From Exobacillus caeni (lineage in GTDB: Bacteria > Bacillota > Bacilli > Bacillales > Guptibacillaceae): a stretch of DNA of 61,699 nucleotides. Location: assembly GCF_005747095.1 (NCBI RefSeq), contig NZ_SWLG01000020.1, positions 1-61,699 of the forward strand. Direction: 5' to 3'. Positions 31,300 through 43,044 of this stretch are shown in pieces. The position numbers were made by a program, and so were the translations under genes. The notes below the pieces were generated by a model. The model was not told the origin of the DNA. It searched no databases and saw only the letters and a list, made by a program, of their open reading frames with translations. How positions within the stretch are numbered: the first letter of the stretch is position 1; every line of letters starts with the position of its first letter.

Positions 31300-34200
31300 T
31301 TATTCTTGATTAACTAAATTTTCTTCTAACGAAACTTCTGTTTGAACGTCTTCCGTTTCACCCTGCGCCTTCACCTGACGGTATCTGGTCATTCCTGTAC
31401 CAGCCGGCACGAGCTTACCGATAATAACGTTCTCTTTCAAGCCAAGAAGTTCATCGCGCTTACCTTTGATCGCAGCATCAGTAAGGACTCTTGTCGTTTC
31501 CTGGAAGGAAGCAGCAGACAAGAATGATTCTGTTTCAAGAGATGCTTTTGTGATACCAAGAAGCACCGGACGGCCTGTTGCAGGAAGTCCACCTGACTGA
31601 AGCACTTTCACGTTAACATCCTTAAACTGATGGATGTCAACAAGAGAGCCCGGCAGGATTTCCGTATCCCCTGCATCGATAACACGGATCTTACGCATCA
31701 TTTGACGTACCATAACCTCAACGTGTTTATCGCCGATTTCAACCCCCTGCATACGGTATACTTTCTGAACCTCACGCAGCAGGTATTCTTGAACGGCATC
31801 GACACCAGAAACCCCTAGAAGTTCTTTAGGGTCGATCGATCCTTCTGTTAGCCCTTGACCAGCTTTTACTTCATCGCCAACAGCAACTTTTAGACGGGCA
31901 CCGTAAGGAACCGGATAGTTGCGTGTTTCCGTTTCTCCCTGGACAACAATTTCTTTTTTATCCTTCACTTCTGACAGGTCAATAACTTTGCCGTCGAGTT
32001 CGGAAATAACTGCCTGACCTTTAGGATTACGGGCTTCAAAGACCTCCTGGATACGTGGAAGACCCTGAGTGATATCGTCTCCGGCTACCCCACCAGTATG
32101 GAACGTACGCATTGTAAGCTGTGTTCCTGGCTCACCAATGGATTGGGCAGCAATGATTCCGACCGCTTCTCCGACTTCAACATTTGTTCCTGTCGCGAGG
32201 TTTCTTCCGTAACACTTCTTACAAACACCGTGTCGGGTGTTACACATGAACGCGCTTCGGATGTATACCTCTTCGATTCCGCTTTCTACGATGGCAGCAG
32301 CTGTATCTTCATTGATGGTTTCGTTTTTACGAACCATAACCTCATCTGTATCAGGGTGCTTGATTGTTTTGAAGGCTGTTCGGCCAACAAGACGGTCATA
32401 TAGCCCTTCAATAACTTCGTTTCCGTTTTTAATTGCTTTAACCCACAGGCCTCGGTCTGTGCCGCAATCATCTTCACGGACGATTACATCCTGTGCAACA
32501 TCTACTAGACGGCGAGTCAGATAACCTGAGTCCGCTGTCTTCAAGGCAGTATCCGCCAGACCTTTACGGGCTCCGTGTGTAGAGATAAAGTACTCAAGCA
32601 CTGTTAACCCTTCACGGAAACTTGATTTGATCGGAAGTTCGATGATTCGTCCAGCCGGGTTGGCCATTAGACCACGCATACCAGCAAGCTGCGTAAAGTT
32701 AGACGCGTTACCACGGGCTCCGGAATCACTCATCATAAAGATTGGGTTGTCGATATCAAGGGTTTTCATCAGTTTTTCCTGGATTTGGTCTTTCGCACTG
32801 CTCCAGATTGAAATTACCCGATCATATCGCTCTTCTTCTGTTATCAAGCCACGGCGGAACTGCTTCATAACTTTGTTAACCTTTTCTTCAGCCTCGCCGA
32901 TGATTACTTGCTTTTCAGGAAGTACTACTACGTCTGCTACACCAACGGTAATTCCAGCTCTTGTAGAATGCTTAAAGCCAAGATCTTTCATCCGGTCAAG
33001 CATTTTGGATGTTTCCGATATCTTAAAGCGTTTAAATACCTCAGCGATTACGTTCCCGAGAATTCCCTTTTTGAAAGGAGGGATCAATTCACGCTTTTTA
33101 ATCTCTTCTTTTACATTTGCGCCATGAGCCAAGAAATATTTTTCAGGAATCGCTATTTCAAGGTTTGAATTTGTCGGTTCATTAATATATGGGAACGACT
33201 CCGGCATAATCTCGTTAAAGATCAGTTTTCCAACGGTTGTTAGTAACAACTTGTTCATCTGGTCATCTGTGAACGATGTTTTGCCAAGCGACCTGGCCGG
33301 CACCGCTACTCGAGAATGCAAGTGTACATAACCATTCTGGTAAGCAATAATAGCTTCGTTTGCATCAGCAAAAACAGAACCTTCCCCGACAGCCCCTTCT
33401 CTTTCCATCGTTAGGTAATAGTTACCAAGAACCATATCCTGCGATGGAGTAACAACAGGTTTTCCGTCTTTCGGGTTCAGGATATTTTGAGCTGCTAGCA
33501 TTAAGATTCGTGCTTCAGCTTGAGCTTCAGCTGATAAAGGAACGTGAACAGCCATCTGGTCACCATCAAAGTCCGCATTGTATGCCGTACACACTAACGG
33601 ATGAAGGCGAATCGCACGTCCTTCAACAAGAATAGGCTCGAACGCCTGAATTCCTAATCTATGAAGAGTAGGTGCCCGGTTCAATAGAACAGGGTGCTCC
33701 TTAATGACGTTTTCAAGCACATCCCACACTTCCGGATGGACTTTTTCTACTTTTCGCTTCGCGCTTTTAATGTTATGCGCAATACCGTTTGCTACCAATT
33801 CTTTCATTACGAATGGCTTGAATAGCTCCAGTGCCATTTCTTTCGGAAGACCGCACTGGTACATTTTTAAATTAGGGCCAACAACGATTACAGAACGGCC
33901 AGAGTAGTCAACACGTTTACCTAGCAAGTTCTGTCTGAAACGCCCTTGCTTACCTTTAAGCATATGAGACAGAGATTTTAACGGACGGTTACCAGGACCT
34001 GTAACAGGACGTCCACGTCTGCCGTTATCAATAAGTGCGTCAACAGCCTCTTGAAGCATACGTTTTTCGTTTTGCACAATAATACTTGGCGCTCCAAGGT
34101 CTAACAGACGCTTCAAACGGTTGTTACGGTTGATAACACGTCGATAAAGGTCATTTAAATCCGAAGTAGCGAAACGGCCACCATCTAACTGCACCATCGG

Positions 34201-34917
34201 GCGCAATTCAGGAGGGATCACCGGAAGTACTTCAAGTATCATCCAAGCCGGATCATTACCGGAGCCTCTGAACGCTTCCAAAACTTCAAGTCTCTTGATT
34301 GCTCGGGTACGGCGTTGGCCCTGTGCAGTCTTAAGCTCTTCTTTCAGCATATCAACTTCTTTATCGAGGTCGATGTCTGAGAGAAGCTTTTTAATCGCTT
34401 CAGCACCCATCTCAGCTTTAAATGTATCGCCATATTTTTCCCTGTAAGAACGGTATTCTTTTTCCGATAAAAGCTGCTTCTTCTCGAGCGGAGTATCTCC
34501 AGTTTCAGTGGTTACGTAAGAAGCAAAGTAAATAACTTCTTCTAGTGCCCTTGGAGACATATCGAGAACCAGCCCCATACGGCTTGGAATCCCTTTAAAA
34601 TACCAGATGTGAGAAACCGGGGCAGCAAGTTCGATGTGCCCCATTCTCTCACGGCGTACTTTCGCACGCGTAACTTCTACACCACAGCGGTCACAAACGA
34701 CACCTTTATAACGGATCCGCTTGTATTTTCCGCAATGGCATTCCCAATCCTTCGTTGGCCCGAAGATACGTTCACAAAATAAACCATCTTTTTCTGGTTT
34801 TAAGGTTCGGTAGTTAATCGTTTCCGGTTTTTTCACTTCACCGCGAGACCACGAACGGATTTTATCTGGTGAAGCAAGACCGATTTTCATGTATTCGAAG
34901 TTATTTACATCTAACAA
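31300..34917 (-). CDS. rpoC: RNA polymerase beta' subunit
   Basis: 1205 aa. N-terminal zinc site [20 protein letters not shown], the catalytic [16 protein letters not shown] with the three Asp residues that hold Mg2+, a bridge/trigger region with [19 protein letters not shown], and the second zinc site around CGTDRGLW ... [17 protein letters not shown]. Length is typical of Bacilli, with no large insertions. Follows rpoB by 35 nt with GGGAGGTAGG before ATG. Confidence 0.99.
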   Translation of the reverse strand: MLDVNNFEYMKIGLASPDKIRSWSRGEVKKPETINYRTLKPEKDGLFCERIFGPTKDWECHCGKYKRIRYKGVVCDRCGVEVTRAKVRRERMGHIELAAPVSHIWYFKGIPSRMGLVLDMSPRALEEVIYFASYVTTETGDTPLEKKQLLSEKEYRSYREKYGDTFKAEMGAEAIKKLLSDIDLDKEVDMLKEELKTAQGQRRTRAIKRLEVLEAFRGSGNDPAWMILEVLPVIPPELRPMVQLDGGRFATSDLNDLYRRVINRNNRLKRLLDLGAPSIIVQNEKRMLQEAVDALIDNGRRGRPVTGPGNRPLKSLSHMLKGKQGRFRQNLLGKRVDYSGRSVIVVGPNLKMYQCGLPKEMALELFKPFVMKELVANGIAHNIKSAKRKVEKVHPEVWDVLENVIKEHPVLLNRAPTLHRLGIQAFEPILVEGRAIRLHPLVCTAYNADFDGDQMAVHVPLSAEAQAEARILMLAAQNILNPKDGKPVVTPSQDMVLGNYYLTMEREGAVGEGSVFADANEAIIAYQNGYVHLHSRVAVPARSLGKTSFTDDQMNKLLLTTVGKLIFNEIMPESFPYINEPTNSNLEIAIPEKYFLAHGANVKEEIKKRELIPPFKKGILGNVIAEVFKRFKISETSKMLDRMKDLGFKHSTRAGITVGVADVVVLPEKQVIIGEAEEKVNKVMKQFRRGLITEEERYDRVISIWSSAKDQIQEKLMKTLDIDNPIFMMSDSGARGNASNFTQLAGMRGLMANPAGRIIELPIKSSFREGLTVLEYFISTHGARKGLADTALKTADSGYLTRRLVDVAQDVIVREDDCGTDRGLWVKAIKNGNEVIEGLYDRLVGRTAFKTIKHPDTDEVMVRKNETINEDTAAAIVESGIEEVYIRSAFMCNTRHGVCKKCYGRNLATGTNVEVGEAVGIIAAQSIGEPGTQLTMRTFHTGGVAGDDITQGLPRIQEVFEARNPKGQAVISELDGKVIDLSEVKDKKEIVVQGETETRNYPVPYGARLKVAVGDEVKAGQGLTEGSIDPKELLGVSGVDAVQEYLLREVQKVYRMQGVEIGDKHVEVMVRQMMRKIRVIDAGDTEILPGSLVDIHQFKDVNVKVLQSGGLPATGRPVLLGITKASLETESFLSAASFQETTRVLTDAAIKGKRDELLGLKENVIIGKLVPAGTGMTRYRQVKAQGETEDVQTEVSLEENLVNQE

Positions 34918-34952
34918 GGGGCCTACCTCCCTTTAAAATTCAGGTTTTACCC

Positions 34953-37900
34953 TTACTCACTAGCCTGGTTTGATCCAACGTTAAGGTTTAGCTTTTCGTT
35001 GGTTTGTTCTTCTTCATCATCAAGTTCTTTCATTTCGATCTCTTCTTCATCAATCGTTAACATCTTGACGTCCATACCAAGGCTCTGAAGTTCCTTGATC
35101 AATACTTTAAAGGATTCAGGGATGCCTGGCTCTGGTACGTTTTCGCCTTTAACAATCGACTCATATGTTTTCACACGGCCTACAACGTCATCCGACTTAA
35201 CTGTCAGGATTTCCTGCAACGTGTATGCAGCACCGTAAGCTTCAAGGGCCCATACCTCCATCTCACCGAAACGCTGACCACCGAATTGAGCTTTACCTCC
35301 AAGTGGCTGCTGGGTAACGAGTGAGTATGGCCCAGTTGAACGAGCATGCAGTTTATCATCTACCATGTGGGCAAGTTTAATCATATACATGACGCCGACA
35401 GAGACTCGGTTGTCGAACGGGTCACCTGTTCTGCCATCATATAGGACCGTTTTTCCATCACGGGGAAGTCCTGCTTCTTCAAGCGTAGACCAAACATCCT
35501 CTTCACGGGCACCATCGAATACCGGTGTTGCCATATGGATGCCAAGCTGGCGGGCAGCCATTCCAAGATGCAACTCAAGCACCTGTCCGATGTTCATACG
35601 GGAAGGTACACCCAGTGGATTCAACATGATGTCGATCGGTGTGCCATCCGGCAAGTACGGCATATCTTCTTCAGGAAGAATCCTTGAGATAACACCTTTG
35701 TTACCGTGACGGCCAGCCATTTTATCCCCTTCGTGTATTTTACGTTTTTGAACGATATACACACGAACAAGCTGGTTCACGCCAGGAGGCAGCTCATCGC
35801 CGTCTTCACGGTTGAAGATTTTCACATCAAGGACGATTCCGTCTCCACCGTGAGGAACTCTAAGTGAAGTATCACGTACTTCACGTGCTTTTTCGCCGAA
35901 GATCGCATGCAATAGACGTTCTTCCGCTGTAAGCTCTGTTACACCTTTAGGCGTTACTTTACCTACTAGAATATCACCGTCTTTTACTTCTGCACCAACC
36001 CGGATAATTCCACGTTCGTTAAGATTGCGAAGCGCATCTTCCCCAACGTTCGGAATATCGCGAGTGATTTCTTCAGGTCCAAGCTTTGTATCACGTGCTT
36101 CAGATTCATACTCTTCAATATGGATCGAAGTATACACATCGTCTTTTACAAGGCGCTCGCTCATGATAACGGCATCCTCATAGTTATAGCCGTCCCATGT
36201 CATAAAGCCAACAAGTACGTTACGGCCAAGAGCAAGTTCAGCATCTTCCATCGAAGGACCGTCTGCAAGAACTTCACCTTTGACAACTCTGTTACCGGCA
36301 CTAACGATCGGCTTCTGGTTATAACAGGTTCCCTGGTTGGAACGGATGAACTTAAGGAGTTTGTATTTATCAAGTTCTCCCTTTGTTTCATTGCCGTCAA
36401 TTTCGGAAACGCGTCGAACATGGACTTCAGCAGCAGAAACAAATTCCACTATTCCTGGGTGTTTACAGATAACAGCTGCCCCGGAATCTTTTCCGTTCAC
36501 ATACTCCATGCCGGTACCGATGATCGGAGCCTCAGGAACCATCAACGGCACAGCCTGACGCTGCATGTTCGCACCCATCAACGCACGGTTGGAGTCATCG
36601 TTTTCCAGGAACGGAATACAAGCAGTTGCAGCAGATACTACCTGCTTAGGAGATACGTCCATATAGTCGATCTTTTCACGTTTTACCACGATGTTCTGAT
36701 CACGGAAACGCGCGATTACTTCATCATCAAGGAACGAACCGTCTTCTCCAAGCTTTGCATTCGCCTGGGCAACAACATAGTTGTCCTGTTCATCTGCTGT
36801 CAAATAATCGATTTGAGCCGTAACTTTTCCTGTTTCAGGATCCACACGACGATATGGCGTTTCGATAAACCCAAACTCATTCACTCTTGCATAAGAAGAA
36901 AGCGAGTTGATCAAACCGATGTTTGGTCCCTCTGGCGTTTCGATCGGACACATGCGGCCATAGTGGGAATAGTGAACGTCACGTACTTCAAAACCAGCGC
37001 GTTCACGCGTTAAACCACCTGGTCCCAACGCAGATAGACGACGTTTATGCGTTAATTCTGCTAGCGGGTTTGTTTGGTCCATAAATTGGGACAATTGAGA
37101 GCTTCCAAAGAACTCTTTCATCGATGCGATTACAGGTCTGATATTAATCAGTGCTTGAGGTGTAATCACATTCGTATCCTGTATCGACATTCTTTCACGT
37201 ACAACACGTTCCATTCTGGATAATCCGATCCGGAATTGGTTCTGCAGAAGTTCTCCGACAGAACGCAAGCGTCGGTTTCCAAGATGGTCAATATCATCTG
37301 TATCTCCTACCTGGTGAAGGAGGTTAAAGAAGTAGTTGATTGCAGAGACGATGTCAGCGGGAGTGATGTTTTTAATCTTTTTCTCAATTCCGCCGTTTCC
37401 GATAACATTTATGACACGTTCACCCTCAGGATCATCCGGTGCATAAATTTTAATGGATTGCAGAACAACTTCATCATCCTGTACTACTCCACCAACAGGA
37501 GAGACTTCACGGAAACCAACGTTAGTCTCTAATGCAGGCAAGATCTTATCCAGCATACGACGGTCAAGTACAGTTCCTTCTTCTGCCAGCACTTCACCTG
37601 TTTCAGGGTCTACAAGCGTTTCAGCTAACCGCTGGTTAAACAGACGATTTTTTATATGCAGCTTTTTATTGATTTTATAACGACCTACGTTTGCCAGGTC
37701 ATACCGTTTCGGATCAAAGAAACGAGAATCAAGCAAACTTTTAGCATTATCGACTGTAGGTGGTTCACCCGGTCGTAAGCGTTCATAGATTTCAAGGAGA
37801 GCTTTGTCGGTACCGTCCGTATTATCTTTATCAAGCGTATTACGAAGGTACTCGTCTTCACCAAGCAAATCGATGATTTCTTGATCAGACCCAAACCCCA

Positions 37901-38495
37901 ATGCTCTTAACAAGACTGTGATCGGTAGCTTTCTTGTACGATCAATCCGTACATACACAACATCTTTAGCATCGGTTTCAAACTCTAACCATGCACCTCG
38001 GTTTGGAATTACAGTAGCTGTAAAACCTTTCTTCCCGTTTTTATCGATCTTTTCACTAAAGTACACACTTGGCGAACGAACAAGCTGGGAAACGATTACC
38101 CGTTCTGCCCCGTTAATGATGAACGTTCCTGTGTCAGTCATTAATGGGAAATCTCCCATAAATACTTCTTGTTCTTTTACTTCACCAGTCTCCTTGTTGA
38201 TTAGTCGGACCTTCACACGAAGTGGAGCAGAAAATGTAGCATCCCGCTCTTTCGATTCCTCAACAGGGTACTTTGGTTCACCCAGACTATAATCCACAAA
38301 CTCTAGTACCAGGTTACCGGTGAAATCTTCGATGGGTGAAATGTCCTCGAACATTTCTTTTAATCCCTCATCAAGAAACCATTGATAAGAAGAGGTCTGA
38401 ATCTCGATCAAGTTTGGTAGATCCAAAACTTCTTTGATCCGAGCATAACTTCTTCTTTGACGGTGGCGTCCATACTGAACTAGTTGGCCTGTCAA
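34953..38495 (-). CDS. rpoB: RNA polymerase beta subunit
   Basis: 1180 aa from TTG 38495 (TTG ACA GGC CAA, matching [19 protein letters not shown]). The SD GAGGGGTGAATCA overlaps the only alternative, GTG 38504, so TTG is preferred; B. subtilis rpoB also uses TTG. The rifampicin pocket [22 protein letters not shown] and [14 protein letters not shown] shows wild-type residues. The C-terminus has an acidic tail ([18 protein letters not shown]) usual in Bacilli. Confidence 0.98.
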   Translation of the reverse strand: MTGQLVQYGRHRQRRSYARIKEVLDLPNLIEIQTSSYQWFLDEGLKEMFEDISPIEDFTGNLVLEFVDYSLGEPKYPVEESKERDATFSAPLRVKVRLINKETGEVKEQEVFMGDFPLMTDTGTFIINGAERVIVSQLVRSPSVYFSEKIDKNGKKGFTATVIPNRGAWLEFETDAKDVVYVRIDRTRKLPITVLLRALGFGSDQEIIDLLGEDEYLRNTLDKDNTDGTDKALLEIYERLRPGEPPTVDNAKSLLDSRFFDPKRYDLANVGRYKINKKLHIKNRLFNQRLAETLVDPETGEVLAEEGTVLDRRMLDKILPALETNVGFREVSPVGGVVQDDEVVLQSIKIYAPDDPEGERVINVIGNGGIEKKIKNITPADIVSAINYFFNLLHQVGDTDDIDHLGNRRLRSVGELLQNQFRIGLSRMERVVRERMSIQDTNVITPQALINIRPVIASMKEFFGSSQLSQFMDQTNPLAELTHKRRLSALGPGGLTRERAGFEVRDVHYSHYGRMCPIETPEGPNIGLINSLSSYARVNEFGFIETPYRRVDPETGKVTAQIDYLTADEQDNYVVAQANAKLGEDGSFLDDEVIARFRDQNIVVKREKIDYMDVSPKQVVSAATACIPFLENDDSNRALMGANMQRQAVPLMVPEAPIIGTGMEYVNGKDSGAAVICKHPGIVEFVSAAEVHVRRVSEIDGNETKGELDKYKLLKFIRSNQGTCYNQKPIVSAGNRVVKGEVLADGPSMEDAELALGRNVLVGFMTWDGYNYEDAVIMSERLVKDDVYTSIHIEEYESEARDTKLGPEEITRDIPNVGEDALRNLNERGIIRVGAEVKDGDILVGKVTPKGVTELTAEERLLHAIFGEKAREVRDTSLRVPHGGDGIVLDVKIFNREDGDELPPGVNQLVRVYIVQKRKIHEGDKMAGRHGNKGVISRILPEEDMPYLPDGTPIDIMLNPLGVPSRMNIGQVLELHLGMAARQLGIHMATPVFDGAREEDVWSTLEEAGLPRDGKTVLYDGRTGDPFDNRVSVGVMYMIKLAHMVDDKLHARSTGPYSLVTQQPLGGKAQFGGQRFGEMEVWALEAYGAAYTLQEILTVKSDDVVGRVKTYESIVKGENVPEPGIPESFKVLIKELQSLGMDVKMLTIDEEEIEMKELDDEEEQTNEKLNLNVGSNQASE

Positions 38496-38696
38496 ATGAT
38501 TCACCCCTCAAATCCAGCGTAGTATTTTTACTGTCCAACTGATTCAATTCTGAATCTATCGTTAGACAAAAAAGAAAAAGGGCACAAAAAATCCATTTCC
38601 CTTATCCATTATCGATTATATTAGTTTTCCCAAACGCTTCAAGTTTTATACTTCCATCCCTCAAATATCAAGCGCTGGAAAATCCATCATTGGCAT
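38496..38696 (-). promoter_or_regulatory. rpoB 5' leader
   Basis: An approximately 200-nt untranslated leader between the promoter and rpoB. It contains a second AT-rich ACTAATATAATCG stretch and a U-rich segment (TTTTTTGTGCCCTTTTTCTTTTTT) without a stable preceding stem. No known leader family is recognised. Confidence 0.4.
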
Positions 38697-38702
38697 TTTA
38701 CT

Positions 38703-38731
38703 ATATTAGCATAGCCAAAAAGTCAAGTCAA
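38703..38731 (-). promoter_or_regulatory. rpoB promoter
   Basis: TTGACT (38731-38726), 17-bp spacer, TAATAT (38708-38703) on minus. A weaker candidate, TTTACG with 18 bp to TAGAAT (38775-38746), lies upstream. The spacing from ybxB suggests rpoBC can be expressed independently of rplJL. Confidence 0.83.
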
Positions 38732-38816
38732 TCTTTAAATATTGAATTCTACCACAAAAGCATAACATTCGTAAATAAGATTAAAAGAATTTTCTTTGAA
38801 TAGTATTTAAATGAGT

Positions 38817-39425
38817 TTATCTTTCCTGTTTTACTGCTTTTAAAATATAGTAGCCTTTGCTCTTTTGAACTATTTTTACAGTTTCAAAAGATTCTTCGAG
38901 TTTCTTGATGGCTGATGGGGCACCCTGTTTCTTTTGGATGACGACCCAGAGTTCTCCTCCCGGCTTTAGGACTTGAAAGGATTGTTCAAAAATATCATGC
39001 ACAACATCCTTCCCCGCCCGAATCGGAGGATTCGTCAGCACCGCAGCAAAATGATGGTCTTTAAGTGTTTCCAGCCTATCGCTTTGCATAATCGATACAT
39101 TTTCGATGTTATTCTTATGGGCGTTTTGGCGGGCAAGTTCGACAGCGCGTTCATTGATGTCAACCATCGATACTTTTCTTGCAGGTTCGCTTGCTGCAAC
39201 CGTCAATCCGATCGGTCCATAGCCGCAGCCTACATCAAGAACATCACCTTCAAGATCAGGAAACTCAAATACTTCTACAAGCAGCCTTGTCCCAAAGTCC
39301 ACATTATCTTTGGAGAATACTCCTCGATCAGTAGTAAATGTTAGGGAACGCCCTCTAAGATTGCTTTTAATTGTTTGAGGCTCACTCTTTACCCGGGGCT
39401 TTTCTGAATAGTAATGCTCTCCCAT
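38817..39425 (-). CDS. ybxB: Class I SAM-dependent rRNA methyltransferase, RsmC-like (YbxB)
   Basis: 202 aa. SAM-binding motif I VLDVGCGYGPIGLTVA, acidic SMVDINERAVELARQNA, and the N6/N2-guanine-type active-site motif LTNPPIRAGKDVVHD. It is equivalent to the C-terminal catalytic domain of E. coli RsmC (16S m2G1207), so guanine N2 methylation of 16S rRNA is likely but not proven for this half-size form. It sits between rplL and rpoB as in B. subtilis. Confidence 0.9.
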   Translation of the reverse strand: MGEHYYSEKPRVKSEPQTIKSNLRGRSLTFTTDRGVFSKDNVDFGTRLLVEVFEFPDLEGDVLDVGCGYGPIGLTVAASEPARKVSMVDINERAVELARQNAHKNNIENVSIMQSDRLETLKDHHFAAVLTNPPIRAGKDVVHDIFEQSFQVLKPGGELWVVIQKKQGAPSAIKKLEESFETVKIVQKSKGYYILKAVKQER

Positions 39426-39533
39426 CCCACTCCCCCACTTCTATTACTCATTTAAATTACAAAAACTAGCAAGAGAATCAAACATCCGTTACTTATTTTA
39501 GCCATCCATGATCTTCACTAACCATAAGAAATA

Positions 39534-39564
39534 AAAAAGCCCGCTTATAAAGCGAGCTTTTTTA
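39534..39564 (-). terminator. rplL terminator
   Basis: Minus AAAAAAGCTCGC TTTATAAG CGGGCTTTTTTAT with a six-T tract, 15 nt past the rplL stop. Confidence 0.9.
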
Positions 39565-39578
39565 GGTAATCGGTGAGA

Positions 39579-39941
39579 TTACTTAAGTTCAACAGATGCT
39601 CCAGCTTCTTCAAGCTTAGCTTTCATTTCTTCAGCGTCTTCTTTCGAAATCGCTTCTTTAACTGTGCTAGGAGCTCCATCAACTAGTTCTTTAGCTTCTT
39701 TCAAGCCAAGACCAGTGATTTCACGTACTGCTTTGATAACTTTAATTTTGCTGCTTCCAGCGCTTTCTAGAACTACGTCGAATTCAGTTTGCTCTTCAGC
39801 TGCTTCAGCACCAGCTCCGCCACCAACAGCTACTGGAGCTGCTGCAGTAACACCAAATTCTTCTTCGATTGCTTTAACAAGGTCGTTTAATTCTAAAACT
39901 GTCATTTCTTTAATCGCGTCAATGATTTGCTCTTTACTCAT
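39579..39941 (-). CDS. rplL: 50S ribosomal protein bL12 (L7/L12)
   Basis: 120 aa stalk protein. N-terminal dimerisation helices, an Ala/Gly-rich hinge (about 35-52) and the C-terminal factor-binding domain [31 protein letters not shown] precedes the ATG. It follows rplJ by 73 nt. Confidence 0.99.
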   Translation of the reverse strand: MSKEQIIDAIKEMTVLELNDLVKAIEEEFGVTAAAPVAVGGGAGAEAAEEQTEFDVVLESAGSSKIKVIKAVREITGLGLKEAKELVDGAPSTVKEAISKEDAEEMKAKLEEAGASVELK

Positions 39942-40014
39942 GAGTAAATCCTCCTTAAATTTTGTTTGTTTATTTTTTCGTTCTTATATTGCCAGGCTGC
40001 AAGGGAAAACCCGC

Positions 40015-40515
40015 TTATGCGCCCTGTTCTTCTTTTTGATCTGCAACAGCTTTTGTTGCAAGCGCAAAGTTGCGCATAGGTGCTTGAAGCACGCTGAGTA
40101 GCATGGAAAGAAGTCCGTCGCGGGATGGTAGTTCCGCAAGTTCCTTGATCTTTTCCAATTCTACGATGTTTCCTTCGATCACACCTGTTTTGATTTCAAG
40201 TGCTTCGTGATCCTTCGAAAAATTATTCAAGATCTTCGCTGGCGCTACAACGTCTTCGTTACTGAAAGCGATCGCTGTTGGTCCAACAAGGTGATCGTTC
40301 AATCCAGTAAGTTCTAACTCTGCAGCAGCTCGGCGTGTCATTGTGTTTTTGTAAACTTTGAAATCTACGCCTGCTTCACGTAATTGTTTACGTAATTCAG
40401 TAACTTCTGCTACGTCCAATCCGCGATAATCAACAAGGATAGTTGACTGGCTCGCGCGGAACTTATCAGTGATTTCAGAGACTACATGCTTTTTTTGTTC
40501 AATCGCACTGCTCAT
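40015..40515 (-). CDS. rplJ: 50S ribosomal protein uL10
   Basis: L10, 166 aa, the base of the L7/L12 stalk. [27 protein letters not shown] and the helical C-terminus that binds L7/L12 dimers are present. The gene is preceded by the L10 autoregulatory leader and its own promoter. AGGAGGTGG precedes ATG. Confidence 0.98.
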   Translation of the reverse strand: MSSAIEQKKHVVSEITDKFRASQSTILVDYRGLDVAEVTELRKQLREAGVDFKVYKNTMTRRAAAELELTGLNDHLVGPTAIAFSNEDVVAPAKILNNFSKDHEALEIKTGVIEGNIVELEKIKELAELPSRDGLLSMLLSVLQAPMRNFALATKAVADQKEEQGA

Positions 40516-40703
40516 TGTTCCACCTCCTACAGTATTTTAAGCCATACCGCATGGCATTAAAAAAGCCTTCACGTCACGTAGACATGAAGGCATAGATATC
40601 CGAATCAAAATCGATTATCTTAACACCTCGGTAGGAAATTAAGCCTTGTAAGCACCTACTGTCTACGGTATAGAAATTATTAACTAATTAAATCACAATA
40701 GCT
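40516..40703 (-). promoter_or_regulatory. Ribosomal L10 leader with attenuator
   Basis: The noncoding segment between rplA and rplJ. It contains CCGTAGACAGTAGGTGCTTACAAGGC, CTACCGAGGTGTTAAGATAAT and an intrinsic terminator at 40593-40556 (GCCTTCATG ... CGTGAAGGC then TTTTTTA). The arrangement fits the L10(L12)4-binding leader that attenuates rplJL transcription in Firmicutes. Confidence 0.85.
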
Positions 40704-40732
40704 AGTATATTGAAATTTATATTAAATGTCAA
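40704..40732 (-). promoter_or_regulatory. rplJ promoter
   Basis: TTGACA (40732-40727), 17-bp spacer, TATACT (40709-40704), just after the rplA stop. Confidence 0.88.
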
Positions 40733-40742
40733 CTGCCAATTT

Positions 40743-41435
40743 TTAGCGGTAAGAACCAGCGTTAACTTTCACCCCAGGACCCATCGTTGACGCAACTGCA
40801 ATATTCTTAAGGTAAGTACCTTTTGCTGCAGCAGGCTTCACTTTAACAAGTGTTTCGACGATAGTCTCAAGGTTTTCTACTAGTTTGTCCGAATCAAAAG
40901 AAACTTTTCCGATTGGCACGTGGATGTTTCCAGAACGGTCGACGCGGTATTCTACTTTACCTGCTTTAATTTCGTTAACAGCTTTTTCCACTTCAAATGT
41001 TACTGTGCCAGTTTTAGGGTTAGGCATTAATCCTTTTGGTCCTAAAACGCGCCCAAGCTTACCAACTTCACCCATCATGTCAGGTGTCGCAACGATCACA
41101 TCAAAATCAAACCAACCCTGGTTAATTTTGTTGATGTACTCTTGATCACCAACGAAGTCTGCGCCTGCAGCTTCAGCTTCTTTTGCTTTTTCACCCTTCG
41201 CGAAAACAAGCACACGTTGAGTTTTACCAGTACCGTGCGGAAGCACAACAGCTCCACGTACTTGCTGGTCGTTTTTCTTAGGGTCTACCCCAAGACGAAC
41301 TGCAGCTTCTACAGTTTCATCGAATTTCGCAACAGAAGTTTTCTTTACTAGTTCGATCGCTTCTGTAGCTTCGTATAATTTTTGACGGTCTACTTGTTTT
41401 AGAGCATCCTGGTATTTTTTACCTCTAACTGCCAT
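40743..41435 (-). CDS. rplA: 50S ribosomal protein uL1
   Basis: L1, 230 aa, the E-site stalk and autoregulator of its own operon. [24 protein letters not shown] and the [16 protein letters not shown] block are diagnostic. AAAAGGAGG lies before ATG. Confidence 0.98.
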   Translation of the reverse strand: MAVRGKKYQDALKQVDRQKLYEATEAIELVKKTSVAKFDETVEAAVRLGVDPKKNDQQVRGAVVLPHGTGKTQRVLVFAKGEKAKEAEAAGADFVGDQEYINKINQGWFDFDVIVATPDMMGEVGKLGRVLGPKGLMPNPKTGTVTFEVEKAVNEIKAGKVEYRVDRSGNIHVPIGKVSFDSDKLVENLETIVETLVKVKPAAAKGTYLKNIAVASTMGPGVKVNAGSYR

Positions 41436-41576
41436 TTTAAATTTCCTCCTTTTGTGGTTTAGCGGATTAACCTCCCACTAGTACGACGGAGCCGAGTTAT
41501 CCCAACTCCATAATAAAGGTTGCGAACCTTTTAAAGGCAGGGTCTGCCCCCTTTAATCGCAACCTTCAATAAGTTA
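41436..41576 (-). promoter_or_regulatory. Probable L1-binding leader between rplK and rplA
   Basis: 141 nt with a stem AAGGTTGCGA/TCGCAACCTT (about 41563-41513), then GTGGGAGGTTAATCCGCTAAACCAC close to the rplA SD, whose ends GTGG/CCAC and GGTT/AACC pair. Asymmetric loops of this kind mimic the L1 site of 23S rRNA. L1 autocontrol is well known for the family; the exact site here is inferred. Confidence 0.5.
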
Positions 41577-42002
41577 TTAGTCTTCGATAACGATTCCCAT
41601 GCTGCGCGCAGTACCTTCAACCATACGCATTGCAGCTTCAACGTCAGCAGCGTTAAGATCTGGCATTTTAGTTTCAGCGATCTCACGCACTTTATCACGT
41701 TTAACAGTTGCAACTTTGTTACGGTTCGGCTCACCAGAACCAGATTCGATACCAGCTGCTTTCTTAAGCAACACTGCTGCTGGTGGAGTTTTGGTGATGA
41801 ATGTAAATGAACGGTCTTCAAAAACCGTGATTTCAACTGGGATAATCATACCAGCTTGATCTGATGTACGAGCGTTGAACTCTTTACAGAAACCCATGAT
41901 GTTAACACCTGCTTGACCTAATGCTGGTCCTACTGGCGGTGCTGGGTTCGCTTTACCAGCTGGGATTTGCAATTTTACTACTTTAATTACCTTTTTAGCC
42001 AC
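41577..42002 (-). CDS. rplK: 50S ribosomal protein uL11
   Basis: L11, 141 aa, GTPase-associated centre, needed for RelA activation. The start is GTG 42002 (GTG GCT AAA AAG) with GGAGG 8 nt upstream; the frame runs open to 42011 but has no better start. [25 protein letters not shown], the proline-rich hinge region, is wild type. Confidence 0.96.
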   Translation of the reverse strand: MAKKVIKVVKLQIPAGKANPAPPVGPALGQAGVNIMGFCKEFNARTSDQAGMIIPVEITVFEDRSFTFITKTPPAAVLLKKAAGIESGSGEPNRNKVATVKRDKVREIAETKMPDLNAADVEAAMRMVEGTARSMGIVIED

Positions 42003-42118
42003 GCGACACACCTCCTTAAGTCCGTGATGTGGTATTTGGGCTTACACCCTCCCACCCATGTTTACTTGTATATCAAGTAAAACGTCTCTATTTAATGATA
42101 GAAGACTTATCAAACATT
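42003..42118 (-). promoter_or_regulatory. rplK leader
   Basis: The untranslated leader contains an 11-bp inverted repeat TAATGATAGAA/TTCTATCATTA (about 42133-42094) that spans the promoter -10, then CATGGGTGGGAGGGTGTAAGCCC before the SD. The GGGTGGGAGGGTGTAAGCCC block resembles leaders ahead of rplK in other Bacilli; the ligand is unproven. Confidence 0.45.
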
Positions 42119-42121
42119 AAG

Positions 42122-42150
42122 ATTCTATCATTAATTTTTTCGTTTTTCAA
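42122..42150 (-). promoter_or_regulatory. rplK promoter
   Basis: TTGAAA (42150-42145), 17-bp spacer, TAGAAT (42127-42122), directly after nusG. Confidence 0.78.
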
Positions 42151-42161
42151 GACCTTATCGT

Positions 42162-42695
42162 TTAGATCTTTTCAACCTGCGTAAAGTTTAGCTCCACAGG
42201 AGTTTCACGGCCAAACATGTTGACGTGAACTTTCACTTTTTGTTTGTCCGCATCGATCTCTTCCACAGAACCAACAAAATCAGCAAAAGGTCCTTCTTTA
42301 ACCTTTACTTTTTCTTTTAGCTCAAAGTCTACATCGGCCTTCGGTTCTTTCATGCCCATTTGCTTCAAAATGTTCTCCACTTCTTCAGGAAGCAAAGGAG
42401 TCGGTTTAGAACCAGCGCCCGTTGAGCCAACGAAGCCGGTAACACCAGGCGTATTGCGCACTACATACCAGGAATCGTCAGTCATGACCATTTCCGCAAG
42501 CACATAGCCAGGAAACACTTTTTTCATAAGTGTTTTCTTTTTGCCATTTTTTATTTCTGTTTCTTCTTCAACAGGTACGAGAACTCTAAAAATCTTGTCC
42601 GTCATCCCCATTGATTCCACACGTTTTTCTAGATTGGCTTTTACCTTATTCTCATATCCAGAATAAGTATGAACAACGTACCATCTTTTTTCCAT
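42162..42695 (-). CDS. nusG: Transcription elongation factor NusG
   Basis: 177 aa. NGN domain beginning EKRWYVVHTYSGYENKVKANL with VFPGYVLAEM and NTPGVTGFVG; a C-terminal KOW domain with VKEGPFADFVGSVEEIDADKQKVKV. It stimulates pausing or termination and couples transcription to translation via S10. It follows secE in the rpmG-secE-nusG unit. Confidence 0.98.
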   Translation of the reverse strand: MEKRWYVVHTYSGYENKVKANLEKRVESMGMTDKIFRVLVPVEEETEIKNGKKKTLMKKVFPGYVLAEMVMTDDSWYVVRNTPGVTGFVGSTGAGSKPTPLLPEEVENILKQMGMKEPKADVDFELKEKVKVKEGPFADFVGSVEEIDADKQKVKVHVNMFGRETPVELNFTQVEKI

Positions 42696-42776
42696 ATATT
42701 CAGGACGGCTTTGTCCTTCCCTCCCCAGCTGATTTACTCTATCATTCTAACCGTTTCAGCTAGAATTTATAACGGA

Positions 42777-42971
42777 CTAACCTAAAATTACACGAATTAA
42801 TGAAGAGATACCCTCATCGATCAACGCAAAGAACACTGCTACAAAGATAACAGTAGATAACGTGATGATCGTATAGCGTACCAATTCTTTTCTAGTAGGC
42901 CAGCTTACTCGCTTCATTTCTTTTGCTACATTGCGAAAGAAACTTCCAGAACGTTCAAAAAAACTTGCCAT
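42777..42971 (-). CDS. secE: Preprotein translocase subunit SecE
   Basis: 64 aa with a single transmembrane helix (about 36-56) after the amphipathic VAKEMKRVSWPTRKELVRYT, which clamps SecY. ATG 42971 is chosen because GGGGG lies 8 nt upstream; ATG 42986 has no SD. Confidence 0.95.
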   Translation of the reverse strand: MASFFERSGSFFRNVAKEMKRVSWPTRKELVRYTIITLSTVIFVAVFFALIDEGISSLIRVILG

Positions 42972-43044
42972 TGATGCAACCCCCATTTTATATCACAGGT
43001 TCTCCCCTGCAGCCTTTTAGTTATAACGGCATTCTAACTGCCTT

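Noticed and set aside
36120-37013. 297-codon open frame antisense to rpoB
   Set aside because: The long shadow frame comes from rpoB codon bias; low-complexity His/Arg/Cys-rich product with no SD or homology.
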